Source: Marchantia polymorpha subsp. ruderalis
Lineage: Eukaryota; Streptophyta; Marchantiopsida; Marchantiales; Marchantiaceae
Length of the DNA: 64,000 nucleotides
Direction: 5' to 3'
Assembly (NCBI GenBank): GCA_037833965.1
Contig: AP031352.1
Coordinates: 22,300,501 to 22,364,500 of the forward strand
Of the stretch, positions 24,961 to 35,867 are shown in pieces. Made by a program: the position numbers and the translations under genes. How positions within the stretch are numbered: the first letter of the stretch is position 1; each line of letters opens with the position of its first letter. The notes under the pieces are model-generated. The model made no database searches. It was not told where the DNA came from and saw nothing but the letters and a program-made list of their open reading frames with translations.

Positions 24961-25128
24961 GTGGACGTTTTGAGCTTCTCCAGGCGTGGCAGCTGTGATT
25001 CCCGTTCATGGAGAATGTCCCGTGGCAATCCTTACTCTATTTCAGAGCAAATAACACGAGTGATCTTAAAGCAGTGCACGGTTTTAGACATTCTCGGCTC
25101 TGAACCGAATGAGGACGTGCATAGTTTC

Positions 25129-25134
25129 AATAAA
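25129..25134 (+). terminator. Poly(A) signal, proximal
   Basis: AATAAA about 170 bp after the stop of the beta-trefoil gene, in TTTCAATAAACCG. Confidence 0.45.
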
Positions 25135-25464
25135 CCGAGGCTGCGAAGCCTTGACCTCGCTTGTACATTACGAATTCCCGTATCTATTTTGGGCTCCGTA
25201 TTTACGCTTTCGCAATGTTTGGAATGGTTTCTGATTTGAGAAAGGCCTTCGCTACTCTCTGCCAGTGCTTGTTCACTTCTGCGCTCTCTAGCACTCACAG
25301 GAAGCCTACTGAATTCGAATCCTCTAGGAATGTAAGTGTCATGCTCAGGAAACTTGAGTATGTGATGAATCAACTTCAGTTTCCGACGTGATAGTGAGCT
25401 TCTCTTTATTTTTAAGTCTGTAGAATCTCAATACGGAGATGTGTGTATTTTGTATTATATGTAT

Positions 25465-25470
25465 AATAAA
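25465..25470 (+). terminator. Poly(A) signal, distal
   Basis: AATAAA within a T/A-rich stretch about 505 bp after the stop, preceded by TTGTATTATATGTAT, a plant-like far-upstream element. It could be the main or alternative 3' end. Confidence 0.4.
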
Positions 25471-25479
25471 CTATCGCTC

Positions 25480-27011
25480 TTTATCTCTGGATGAAGCTTA
25501 CTGATTGACCAGATATTGTGATTGTTTCATTCTATCCATGTTGCTTGCTTTGGTGAGATGATTAAAATAATAAAGTTGATCCTCATAACTTTTACTGGAG
25601 GGTAGGTGAAAAATTATTCTAGTTCGTGGAAAAGATGCAGGAGAAGGAAGGAGGTTAAATTTGATTTCTAAGGTTTCTGATTTCTGCATATGTAGGAAAA
25701 ACGCATAGTAGGATGAGAGAAAAGGAGATTATCAACTTTGGATGGGTTTGACAGGAATGGAAATATAATTTGATTGCTACCATGCTTCATCGTTAGTTTC
25801 TTATTTGCAGTCCAGATCATGTAGACCAACTTGCTTCTTGTACTGCTTGTTAACTCTGAAAATGGATCATTAAAGCTTTAAAATGATAATCACTGCTTGC
25901 TCCATGCAATGAACTCCTTCTATACTAGAAGGCGATTCTACGTCTCCTTTTGTAACATAGCTTCACCACTTGTATGCATGATTTATTCAACTGATAATCA
26001 AGCCAAAGTGCAAAAATTATGAAGATCACATAAGGTTCTAATTGATTAGAGGTGTATAATTTATTGATGACAAATGTATTTCAGTCAATCAGCCTCTGCA
26101 AAATTATCAGTGTTGCTGACTAGATGATGTCTTCTCCCACTTATCAATTATAAGTCTATTTGGATATAACGATGATCCATAATTAAAATTTACAAATGTG
26201 ACAACTTCACATCTTGATGTTTCCAACTTTTCAATGATATTATCTTGTTGAACTTGCACAATTCATTCCATCAGTGATATATAGTGATTGCAGATTATAA
26301 TTAATTCTAAGAAGATCTTGATTTAGAATATAACCCCAATAGGCAACTTGAAACCAAGATCATAACATTTCCCTTCAACACAGAAAGGGTTATGCATCCA
26401 AATCTGATTAATTTTTGGGGCTTCCAGAAAAGGTTGATGGCTCAACCTTTCCAGAAGGCCAAAAAAATATCTTTCTATATTGCTCTTTCTATATAACACA
26501 GCTCTTATTATGCATCATCATCGAAATTAGTCAAACTTGTATATGCTAATCTGTTGGCGTTGCTAATAGCTCAATCAACTTAGCGACTGTATATCATATT
26601 CTAGTGATGCGAATAGTAAAATCTACTCACAAATGTTTTCAAAAATTGTGGCTACCACTGGGCTGTAACTTTCGAGGGAATGAGCACGAAAAACGTGAAG
26701 CATGGATACTCTAAATTGGAAGTAAAATCCTAGGTCAACAGAATCATGACATTTACCGTTGGGGGTACCAACATGACCGGCAAACAGGCTATGAGGAAGA
26801 AGTGAATAAAAATGAAAAAACTATGAAGTCATTTATCTGGTTTCCTTTCTGACCTTTTCGCATGTCCTCACCATTCAATGATTGGTTTTGCACGTGACGA
26901 CAATCTTTTGGTCTTGTACGATGTTTTTATTCAATTCTATTTATTTTCTAAGAACTATTGTCGCAAGCTCTTTCATCTTCAAGTCTTCCGATGAACATGC
27001 ATGTGGATAAC
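25480..27011. other. Intergenic left flank of the retrotransposon complex
   Basis: AT-rich, no supported gene. The last five bases before the outer element (27007-27011, ATAAC) should be its target-site duplication; the matching right copy lies beyond the window. Confidence 0.5.
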
Positions 27012-27031
27012 TGTGGTAACACACTTTTTGT

Positions 27032-27041
27032 TTTTTTTCAG
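27032..27041 (+). other. Splice-acceptor-like site at the LTR start
   Basis: A run of T ending TTTCAG/AAT inside the first 30 nt of U3. The same site occurs in LTR 2 (AG at 50888-50889) and LTR 3 (59192-59193), and as TTTTGCAG in the nested LTRs (minus strand, ending near 35800 and 46469) and in the old LTR. Use in splicing is inference. Confidence 0.4.
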
Positions 27042-28365
27042 AATTTAAACAATTTTAGAAAACTAGTACCAAAGCAGTGTTTGTAGCTAGAGAAGGGTAC
27101 GCTAAATAGAGTGGATTGATGAGATCGTCACGAGGGCACAAAAAATCACGTAGTCGGATGTACCAACGCCAACGTCTTCGGCGCCTTCGGCAAAAGCTCC
27201 TTTTTGAGGTGTCTCTACTCACGCGCCTCTAGCGTATAAGGAAGCTACGCTTCCGGCGCAGACACCTCAGGAGGAGGTTTTGCTAAAGACGTCAGGAGAA
27301 GGGCCCGGACCTCTAAAGGCATCCGACCATGAGTGCGCCTTCGGCGAAGCGTCGCTAGCGCGGAAAGGGAAAACCTTCATAACAATCGGGATACACGGTA
27401 GATCCAGTTGGTTGAAGTTGCATTAGAAAGAGCTCGGGACGCTCGTTCTAACGAGTCCAAGAGCGCCGGAGATGGATCAGGAATGGAGAAGTTATGAGCG
27501 TCGAAAAACTCGTAGCCGGACATGCGCCGTTCGCGCTAGGGTTCACAGCCGGAAAGGATTCCCGTACGCCCTCGGCGATGCGCCTTCGGCGGAATCACGC
27601 GCTCACAGGAGGAAACCAACTCAGAGTCGGAAGCGCCCTTGGCGGCTGTTCATGGAAGGAACGCGCCGGTCGGATGTACGCCTCCGACGTGGCGCTGACG
27701 GCCGGATGCGCTGGCATGAGTTGCGCTGACGGATATGCGCTGGCAGCAACGGACGAGGCATAAAGGACAAAATAGGCAGTACGACTGCGCGCCGGCGTAA
27801 TTCGCTCCGGCTGGATGTGCGCCTCCAGCAAGGCGCCGACGGATAATGAACGCACCAGCGGCGACACGCCTCCGGAGAAGGGCGGGTTAGGAAAAGACAA
27901 CAGGGCCGACGTATACCCTGCAGCGGACTCGAGTCCGGAAGGTGGCGGCGGCGGGAGAATTCAACGTTTAAGCATGCGAATGCGCGCAATGCGGGGACGT
28001 GAATTCGCGCATGCAAAGGGCGAACCGTTAAGCCGTATAGCCGGCTGCGTACGTTGCAACCAGTAAGAACGTTGGACGTTCTTGAAATCGGAGAAGAAAA
28101 GACTGCGCTCCAGTCTCATTCTCTCATTCTTGACTTTGCAATTTCCAGTTCCAAGATTACGCGCAAGGGCGGAGCGACCTGCAGTGAGAGTAGAGAGTGC
28201 GGAGACGAGTTGCACAAGGATCTTGGCGGACCTTGAAAGAATTGGGAGTAGCGATCTTGAACGAGCGCAGAGAGAGTGAGCAGTCAGTGCTTGAGTGGCC
28301 GACGCGCAGTGGCGATTGTGAGAGAGTGAGCGAAAGGGAGAACGTTTGTGTGTGCAGGCAACGCA

Positions 28366-30921
28366 ATGTCGAAGGTTCCCCAACTGCGAGTGTCTCCACT
28401 CAGGGTGCCGCAGATCGGTCTACGCGCATTTCAAGATGTGCTGACGAGGCTGAAGCTCGATTTTCTCCTCTGGGGGTGGAATTGGACGTGTCCGGAGATG
28501 GTGCGCGAGTATCTGCAAGAGAGACACAAGCCTTCTCGCGGATTTCGCCCACACCCAGAGAGATGGGAAATTTGCAATTGGGCGCAGGTGTTGGGCAGGT
28601 GTGCCGGCGAGGAAGGGGATCTCCTCTTCGAGGCCGACAGCGTGAAAGTGTCCCAGGAGGAAGAAGTCTCTTACAATGAGCTCTTCAAGGTGGCTAGACA
28701 TCCCAAGAACGGTTTCCGGACTCGGGATTACAAGGATCGATTGCGGAGAAATGTCGCGACAGCATTGCTGCAGATATTGCAGCCGACCAAGACCGCTTAC
28801 ATGCATGGTTGGCAGGTAGAGTTCGTGGAGCTAGTGTTGTCAGGAGCTCCGGTGCATTGGGCACGGCTCCTGTGGAAGGTGACGCGCCAACATGCGCAAG
28901 AAGAGAGGGGAGGAACGCTCAATCATCTATCGCCTTACTTAATCGTGTTTTACCGGGCGATGGGATGTTTGACGAATGCTGAGAAAACTCGGTTTCCGCA
29001 GCTGAGCCGGTCTTATCCAGGTAGATATTCGAGGGAGGCCGAAGTAGACACGGATCCGGACGAGGAACCTGCCAGTACGCCTCCGGCTCCGGCTCCAGCC
29101 AGAGCAGCAGAAGAACGTCGAAGTGAGCGCATTCCGCGCAAGCGGAAGTGGGATGAGAGACCTGAGGACAGGCAGCCGGAAGTGCCAGCTGCGCCGACTC
29201 GTGGTCGGCCCACCCCCGAGCCTCACAGTCGACCAAAACAGAGGGCACGCAGAATGCCAACTGTTACTGAGGAGACCAGGCGAACTCCGACCCGGCGGAA
29301 TCTCACACAGGAAGAGATAATCGCTCAGATTCTAGGGAAGACGGCAGATACCTCTGCACAGAAGGCACCACGGCCTTCGGGAGGAGATGGACGGACTGAC
29401 AGCCGGCCGACTGCGAGTCGGATGACTGAAGGTCGACAAGCGGAAGGAAGGCCAACTGAACGGCGCGTTGAACCGGACAGCAGGCCGGAAGCAGAAGAGA
29501 GTTTGGCTGACGAGCCAACAATCCTCAAAGGGTCGTCTTCGGCGGAAGGCACTTCTGGAAGAACGCCCCCAACAAGCAGGCCAAGTGGAGTCAAGACGCG
29601 CAGGGTGTATCCGACTCCCAGTCGGACAACTGCTGGTCGGCCGACTGCGAGTCGGACAACAGAGAGTCAGCCGGATTTGCCGACTGCGAGACGGATGGGG
29701 CCAACGACCAGTGTGCGGACGCCTTCGGCGGACGCACCTTCAGCAAGGACACCTTCCGCGCAGATTGCGCCGGAAGGACAGGCAGCAGAAGCGGGCGGTG
29801 CAAGAGTGACAAAAGTCACTGCGGCGTCGACCCCTTCACAAACCGAAGATCGAGCCGGAACAGGGGCTCAAGCAGTGGGATCTCCCACTGCCCTGGATAT
29901 TTTAGCAGGCAGTGGAGCAGCAGTCGCAGCAGAAGCTGCTGCGCGCCACAGTTCCAGGGAGTCGCCAAGGGATTCGGTGGCGACTGAAATCCTCGAGACT
30001 GAGGATGATACGAGCTCGGAAGAGCAGGAAGCGGATTCGGTGCAGAAAACGCCAACAGGGGTGCTGTGCGAACAGATAGTTCCACTCCTGCGATATCTGG
30101 ATCGCAAGACATCCAAATACGGAAGTGCCTTAAAACCGCAGTCTTATGTGGAGACTATCAGGCGAAGGACGAGGATCAAGGTGGCAAAGTGGGCCTCTAG
30201 TTGCCAAGTGTATGTGGAAAGGAACACCGCCCTCAAACAACACCTGGCGGTCACCCAGAAGCTATACCAAGCCTTGCAGCAGCAGAAGGAGGATGCAGCG
30301 ACGAAAAGTCAGGCGGATGCCGAACTAATACGGGCAAAGATCGAGTTGGAACTGCAGGAGGAGCGGAGACAGAACAAAGTCCTAGCAGCCGAGCTTGCGC
30401 GCCAGACGCGCGCCTTAGAAGAAAGTCAAAGAGCCCGCAAGGAGGATGAGGAGTTGTTGTGCAATTTGCAATCCGAGTGCTCGGATTTGAGGGCACAACG
30501 TGCGGGATTAGAAATGCAGCTGGCCGAGGTGGAGAGCAGCTGCAGGGCGCGAGGAGAGTTGGCGGCACGGGTGACTCGTTGTCTAAACGGATACACCCAT
30601 TGGGAGGTGGCAGCTCAAGAGAGGGTTACACTCCGGGAGTTCGAGCTTCGGGCGGCGGCATTGACGGAAGGTGACAGTCGGAGTCGGCGGCGAGTGGCAA
30701 GAAAATTAGAAACTTTCTTGTCGGGTGCGTGCGACACTATGGCGCACTTGCAGTCGGAAGTCACTGCAGCGCTCCGACGCCTGGGGTTACGCAGCCGGTC
30801 GGAAGACTGGCAAGGTAGAGACAGTAAGCGGAGCAGTCCGGCGCGCAGGAGGCGCAGCACCGGATCTGCCGAGTGCAGTAGAGTAGTTTGGTTTCGCGCA
30901 GATACTGCGAGTGGTAGATAG
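28366..30921 (+). CDS. LTR-encoded coiled-coil protein, 851 aa (outer LTR 1)
   Basis: The start is the first ATG in frame (MSKVPQL); the frame is open upstream only in part and without another ATG. Layout: residues 1-215 look globular, with conserved-looking tryptophans and a block GAPVHWARLLWKVTRQHA (about 160-177) then LNHLSPYLIVFYRAMG. This is loosely reminiscent of plant transposon-associated protein domains, a weak resemblance. Residues 220-560 are disordered, rich in P/S/T/R/E, with PTASR-type repeats and a basic PRKRKW stretch (257-262, possible nuclear signal). Residues 565-600 are helical, then a long coiled coil covers about 615-735 (QQQKEDAA...ELQEERRQN...ALEESQRA). The basic tail contains RRRR. 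It lies wholly in U3 and ends about 33 bp before the TATA box. Function unknown. A Gag-like, RNA-binding or movement role cannot be told apart from sequence. Confidence 0.8.
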   Translation: MSKVPQLRVSPLRVPQIGLRAFQDVLTRLKLDFLLWGWNWTCPEMVREYLQERHKPSRGFRPHPERWEICNWAQVLGRCAGEEGDLLFEADSVKVSQEEEVSYNELFKVARHPKNGFRTRDYKDRLRRNVATALLQILQPTKTAYMHGWQVEFVELVLSGAPVHWARLLWKVTRQHAQEERGGTLNHLSPYLIVFYRAMGCLTNAEKTRFPQLSRSYPGRYSREAEVDTDPDEEPASTPPAPAPARAAEERRSERIPRKRKWDERPEDRQPEVPAAPTRGRPTPEPHSRPKQRARRMPTVTEETRRTPTRRNLTQEEIIAQILGKTADTSAQKAPRPSGGDGRTDSRPTASRMTEGRQAEGRPTERRVEPDSRPEAEESLADEPTILKGSSSAEGTSGRTPPTSRPSGVKTRRVYPTPSRTTAGRPTASRTTESQPDLPTARRMGPTTSVRTPSADAPSARTPSAQIAPEGQAAEAGGARVTKVTAASTPSQTEDRAGTGAQAVGSPTALDILAGSGAAVAAEAAARHSSRESPRDSVATEILETEDDTSSEEQEADSVQKTPTGVLCEQIVPLLRYLDRKTSKYGSALKPQSYVETIRRRTRIKVAKWASSCQVYVERNTALKQHLAVTQKLYQALQQQKEDAATKSQADAELIRAKIELELQEERRQNKVLAAELARQTRALEESQRARKEDEELLCNLQSECSDLRAQRAGLEMQLAEVESSCRARGELAARVTRCLNGYTHWEVAAQERVTLREFELRAAALTEGDSRSRRRVARKLETFLSGACDTMAHLQSEVTAALRRLGLRSRSEDWQGRDSKRSSPARRRRSTGSAECSRVVWFRADTASGR

Positions 30922-30955
30922 GATAGTGTAGTGCTAGTTAGGATCTTTTAAGAGT

Positions 30956-30960
30956 ATAAA
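30956..30960 (+). repeat. Target-site duplication, left copy (ATAAA)
   Basis: ATAAA immediately left of the nested element, matching 46500-46504 on the right. Five bases is the expected Ty3/gypsy size. The duplicated bases are part of the host LTR's TATA box. Confidence 0.93.
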
Positions 30961-31879
30961 TGTAATAACCCACCAAAGGCTAAAACTGCAGTATGGTGGT
31001 AAAAAGATCGAACCCACAGGGACAGAGGCAACACACAGAGTAAAAGTGTCACATTTAACAGACTTTTGGTAGAGTTTGAATTCTAGGCGACTGTCACTCC
31101 CAGAAATACTGTAGTGCTCGACTCGGAGGCTCGACTCGGAGGAGGAACTCAACTCGGAGGATGCTCGGAGGATGCACGGTACAGCTTGGTCACTCAACAC
31201 ACACACACACACACCTGAAACTGGCAAAAAGCACAACTCGGAGGTCGGTCAGGACCTCCGCTTCGGATTTCAGGAGGAAAGTGTCTCGCAAGTTCACTCA
31301 GAGGTTCTGCAGGAAGTGCCTCCCACTCCGGCTTTTACTGCCCTTCCGCCAGGAACTAGCGGGGGTACCCGGACTGGACTTCTCACTTCGGAACGAAGCC
31401 TCTACGTACGCCGTGGACGTCACCCTCGACTATCACACAAAACGCAGGGAGTGCAGACCCGACTGAGAACTTACTGAAAACACGATCCAGTAACACACAC
31501 ACAACCTGAATTACAAACCAAGGTTTACACGAAGTAATGAAACTTCACATTGGCATTCAGGGGAAACTTCCCGTAGGAGTACAATCAGGATATGTCACTC
31601 GAAGGAGTAAGGGGGAACTGTTCAAGTCTCTAACTCGCAGCCGGCTCTGAGCATCAGAAATCACCCGCAGGTGCAGATCCGCACTACTCAAGTCTCTAAC
31701 CGGGTGCGAGCTCTGAACATTCAGCCGAAGGCCTTCAACTACAACATACGGTAACTTCGCTATGCTGCAGCTTCTCTACGTGGTGCCAGGACCAAAATGC
31801 ACAAACACGCCAAGAAAGTGAGTTCCTGATCTGCACTTCCGAAACTGGAAGAGTCCCAAGGCAAAACGCCTTGATCTAC

Positions 31880-31885
31880 TTTATA
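31880..31885 (-). promoter_or_regulatory. TATA box of the nested 3' LTR
   Basis: TATAAA in GGGTATAAAGTAGATC, 33 bp after the LTR ORF stop. Transcription should begin about 30 bp further on, defining R. Confidence 0.7.
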
Positions 31886-31918
31886 CCCTCAAAAGATCCT
31901 AACTAGCACTACGCTATC

Positions 31919-34474
31919 CTATCTACCACTCGCAGCATCTGCGCGAAACCAAACTACTCTACTGCACTCAGCAGATCCGGTGCTGCGCCTCCTGCGCGCC
32001 GGACTGCTCCGCGTACTATCTCTACCCTGCCAGTCTTCCGACCGGCTGCGTAACCCCAGGCGTCGGAGCGCTGCAGTGACTTCCGACTGCAAGTGCGCCA
32101 TAGTGTCGCGCGCACCCGACAGAAAAGTTTCTAATTTCCTTGCCACTCGCCGCCGACTCCGACTGTCACCTTCCGTCAATGCCGCCGCCCGAAGCTCGAA
32201 CTCCCGGAGTGTAACCCTCTCTTGAGCTGCCACCTCCCAATGGGTGTATCCGTTTAGACAACGAGTCACCCGTGCCGCCAACTCTTCTCGTGCCCTGCAG
32301 CTGCTCTCCACCTCTGCCAGCTGCATTTCTAAATCCGCACGTTGTGCCCTCAAATCCGAGCACTCGGTTTGCAAGCTGCACAACAACTCCTCATCCTCCT
32401 TGCGGGCTCGTTGACTTTCCTCTAAGGCGCGCGTCTGGCGCGCAAGCTCGGCTGCTAGGACTTCGTTCTGTCTCCGCTCCTCCTGCAGTTCCGACTCGAT
32501 CCTTGCCCGTATTAGTTCGGCCTCCGCCTGACTCTTCGTCGCCGCATCCTCCTTCTGCTGCTGCAAGGCTTGGTACAGCTTCTGGGTGACCGCCAGGTGT
32601 TGTCGGAGGGCGGTGTTCCTATCCACATATACTCCGCATCTAGAGGCCCACCTTGCCACCTTGCTCCTCGTCCTTCGCCTGATTGTCTCCACATAAGACT
32701 GCGGTTTTAAGGCACTTCCGTATTTGGATGTCTTGCGATCCAGATATCGCAGGAGTGGAACTATCTGTTCGCACAGCACCCCTGTTGGCGTTTTCTGCAC
32801 TGACTCCTCTTCTTGCTCTTCCGAGCTCGTATCATCCTCAGTCGCGAGGATTTCAGTCGCCACCGAATCCCTTGGCGACTCCCTGGAACTGTGGCGCGCA
32901 GCAGCTTCTGCTGCGACTGCTGCTCCACTGCCTGCTAAAATATCCAGGGCAGTGGGAGATCCCACTGCTTGAGCCCCTGTTCCGGCTCGATCTTCGGTTT
33001 GTGAAGGGGTCGACGCCGCAGTGACTTTTGTCGCTCTTGCACCGCCCGCTTCTGCTGCCTGTCCTTCCGGCACAATCTGCGCGGAAGGTGTCCTTGCTGA
33101 AGGTGCGTCCGCCGAAGGCGTCCGCACACTGGTCGTTGGCTCCATCCGTCTCGCAGTCGGCGAATCCGGCTGACTCTCTGTTGTCCGACTCGCAGTCGGC
33201 CGGCCAGCAGTTGTCCGACTGGGAGTCGGATACACCCTGCGCGTCTTGACTCCACTTGGCCTACTTGTTGGTGGCGTTCTTCCAGAAGTGCCTTCCGCCG
33301 AAGACGACCCTCTGAGGATTGTTGGCTCGTCAGCCAAACTCTCTTCCGCCTCCGGCCTGCTGTCCGGTTCAACGCGCCGTTCAGTTGGCCTTCCTTCCGT
33401 CTGTCGACCTTCAGTCATCCGACTCGCAGTCGGCCGGCTGTCAGTCCGTCCATCTCCTCCCGAAGGCCGTGGTGCCTTCTGTGCAGAGGTTTCTGCCGTC
33501 TTCCCTAGAACCTGAGTGATTATCTCTTCCTGTGTGAGATTCCGCCGGGTCGGAGTTCGCCTGGTCTCCTCAGTAACAGTTGGCATTCTGCGTGCCCTCT
33601 GTTTTGGTCGACTATGAGGCTCGGGGGTGGGCCGACCACGAGTCGGCGCAGCTGGTACTTCCGGCTGCCTGTCCTCAGGTCTCTCATCCCACTTCCGCTT
33701 GCGCGGAATGCGCTCACTTCGACGTTCTTCTGCTGCTCTGGCTGGAGCCGGAGCCGGAGGCGTACTGGCAGGTTCCTCGTCCGGATCCGTGTCTACTTCG
33801 GCCTCCCTCGAATATCTACCTGGATAAGACCGGCTCAGCTGCGGAAACCGAGTTTTCTCAGCATTCGTCAAACATCCCATCGCCCGGTAAAACACGATTA
33901 AGTAAGGCGATAGATGATTGAGCGTTCCTCCCCTCTCTTCTTGCGCATGTTGGCGCGTCACCTTCCACAGAAGTCGTGCCCAATGCACCGGAGCTCCTGA
34001 CAACACTAGCTCCACGAACTCTACCTGCCAACCATGCATGTAAGCGGTCTTGGTCGGCTGCAATATCTGCAGCAATGCTGTCGCGACATTTCTCCGCAAT
34101 CGATCCTTGTAATCCCGAGTCCGGAAACCGTTCTTGGGATGTCTAGCCACCTTGAAGAGCTCATTGTAAGAGACTTCTTCCTCTTGGGACACTTTCACGC
34201 TGTCGGCCTCGAAGAGGAGATCCCCTTCCTCGCCGGCACACCTGCCCAACACCTGCGCCCAATTGCCAATTTCCCATCTCTCTGGGTGTGGGCGAAATCC
34301 GCGAGAAGGCTTGTGTCTCTCTTGCAGATACTCGCGCACCATCTCCGGACACGTCCAATTCCACCCCCATAGGAGAAAATCGAGCTTCAACCTCAACAGC
34401 ACATCTTGAAATGCGCGTAGACCGATCTGCGGCACCCTGAGTGGAGACACTCGCAGCTGGGGAACCTTCGACAT
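31919..34474 (-). CDS. LTR-encoded coiled-coil protein, 851 aa (nested 3' LTR)
   Basis: Same protein as at 28366-30921 with scattered substitutions and no length change. In this version the frame is also open for 95 codons upstream of the ATG (to 34759), but that extension begins at a TTG, has no ATG and is frameshifted by one base in the outer LTRs, so I place the start at 34474. In the 3' LTR the ORF would be on the 3' part of the genomic RNA, downstream of Pol, like an accessory gene. Two nested LTR copies are identical in translation, as expected after reverse transcription. Function unknown. Confidence 0.8.
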   Translation of the reverse strand: MSKVPQLRVSPLRVPQIGLRAFQDVLLRLKLDFLLWGWNWTCPEMVREYLQERHKPSRGFRPHPERWEIGNWAQVLGRCAGEEGDLLFEADSVKVSQEEEVSYNELFKVARHPKNGFRTRDYKDRLRRNVATALLQILQPTKTAYMHGWQVEFVELVLSGAPVHWARLLWKVTRQHAQEERGGTLNHLSPYLIVFYRAMGCLTNAEKTRFPQLSRSYPGRYSREAEVDTDPDEEPASTPPAPAPARAAEERRSERIPRKRKWDERPEDRQPEVPAAPTRGRPTPEPHSRPKQRARRMPTVTEETRRTPTRRNLTQEEIITQVLGKTAETSAQKAPRPSGGDGRTDSRPTASRMTEGRQTEGRPTERRVEPDSRPEAEESLADEPTILRGSSSAEGTSGRTPPTSRPSGVKTRRVYPTPSRTTAGRPTASRTTESQPDSPTARRMEPTTSVRTPSADAPSARTPSAQIVPEGQAAEAGGARATKVTAASTPSQTEDRAGTGAQAVGSPTALDILAGSGAAVAAEAAARHSSRESPRDSVATEILATEDDTSSEEQEEESVQKTPTGVLCEQIVPLLRYLDRKTSKYGSALKPQSYVETIRRRTRSKVARWASRCGVYVDRNTALRQHLAVTQKLYQALQQQKEDAATKSQAEAELIRARIESELQEERRQNEVLAAELARQTRALEESQRARKEDEELLCSLQTECSDLRAQRADLEMQLAEVESSCRAREELAARVTRCLNGYTHWEVAAQERVTLREFELRAAALTEGDSRSRRRVARKLETFLSGARDTMAHLQSEVTAALRRLGLRSRSEDWQGRDSTRSSPARRRRSTGSAECSRVVWFRADAASGR

Positions 34475-35830
34475 TGCGTTGCCTGCACACACACAAACGT
34501 TCTCCCTTTCGCTCGCTCTCTCACAATCGCCACTGCGCGTCGGCCACTCAAGCACTGACTGTTCACTCTCTCTGCGCTCGTTCGAGATCGCTACTCCAAT
34601 TCTTTCAAGGTCCGCCAAGATCCTTGCGCAACTCGTCTCCGCACTCTCTACTCTCACTGCAGGTCGCTCCGCCCTTGCGCGTAATCTTGGAACTGGAAAT
34701 CGCAAAGTCAAGAATGAGAGAATGAGACTGGAGCGCAGTCTTTTCTTCTCCGATTTCAAAAACGTCCAACGTTCTTACTGGTTGCAACGTACGCAGCCGG
34801 CTATACGGCTTAACGGTTCGCCCTTTGCATGCGCGAATTCACGTCTCCGCCTTGCGCGCATTCGCATGCTTAAACGTTGAATTCTCCCGCCGCCGCCACC
34901 TTCCGGACTCGAGTCCGCTGCAGGGTATACGTCGGCCCTGTTGTCTTTTCCTAACCCGCCCTTCTCCGGAGGCGTGTTGCCGCTGGTGTGTTCATTATCC
35001 GTCGGCGCCTTGCTGGAGGCGCACATCCAGCCGGAGCGAATTACGCCGGCGCGCAGTCGTACCGCCTATTTTGTTCTTTATGCCTCGTCCGTTGCTGCCA
35101 GCGCATATCCGTCAGCGCAACTCATGCCAGCGCATCCGGCCGTCAGCGCCACGTCGGAGGCGTACATCCGACCGGCGCTTTCCTTCCATGAACAGCCGCC
35201 AAGGGCGCTTCCGACTCTGAGTTGGTTTCCTTCTGTGAGCGCGTGATTCCGCCGAAGGCGCATCGCCGAGGGCGTACGGGAATCCTTTCCGGCTGTGAAC
35301 CCTAGCGCGAACGGCGCATGTCCGGCTACGAGTTTTCCGACGCTCATAACTTCTCCATTCCTGATCCATCTCCGGCGCTCTTGGACTCGTTAGAACGAGC
35401 GTCCCGAGCTCTGTCTAATGCAACTTCCACCAACTGGATCTACCGTGTATCCCGATTGTTATGAAGGTTTTCCCTTTCCGCGCTAGCGGCGCTTCGCCGA
35501 AGGCGCACTCATGGTCGGATGCCTTTAGAGGTCCGGGCCCTTCCCCTGACGTCTTTAGCACAACCTCCTCCTGAGGTGTCTGCGCCGGAAGCGTAGCTTC
35601 CTTATACGCTAGAGGCGCGTGAGTAGAGACACCTCAAAAAGGAGCTTTTGCCGAAGGCGCCGAAGACGTTGGCGTTGGTACATCCGACTACGTGATTCTT
35701 TGTGCCCTCGTGACGATCTCATCAATCCACTCTATTTAGCGTACCCTTCTCTAGCTACAAACACTGCTTTGGTACTAGTTTTCTAAAATTGTTTAAATTC
35801 TGCAAAAAAAACAAAAAGCGTGTTACCACA

Positions 35831-35845
35831 TGCCCCCCTCCTCAA
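35831..35845 (-). other. Polypurine tract (nested element)
   Basis: Minus-strand AATTGAGGAGGGGGGCA runs directly into the 3' LTR start. This is the expected primer site for plus-strand DNA synthesis. Confidence 0.9.
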
Positions 35846-35867
35846 TTGTGAGCGCCCACGCGAACAT

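Larger units (their letters stand above)
27012..30960 (+). repeat. Outer LTR 1, left part (U3 with ORF, to the TATA box)
   Basis: Starts TGTGGTAACAC and ends GAGTATAAA at the insertion point of the nested copy. With 46500-47421, and counting the 5-bp target duplication once, it rebuilds 4866 bp, exactly the length of LTR 2. Confidence 0.95.
30961..35830 (-). repeat. 3' LTR of the nested element
   Basis: 4870 bp from TGTGGTAACACG (minus strand, at 35830) to GTTATTACA (at 30961). It contains the 851-aa ORF in U3, a TATA box at 31880-31885 and a (TG)n tract in R/U5. Confidence 0.96.

Noticed and set aside
34475..34759. 95-codon upstream extension of the LTR ORF in the nested copy (946-codon frame)
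   Set aside because: It begins at TTG, has no ATG, and is shifted out of frame by one base in the outer LTRs, so the ATG at 34474 is the better start.
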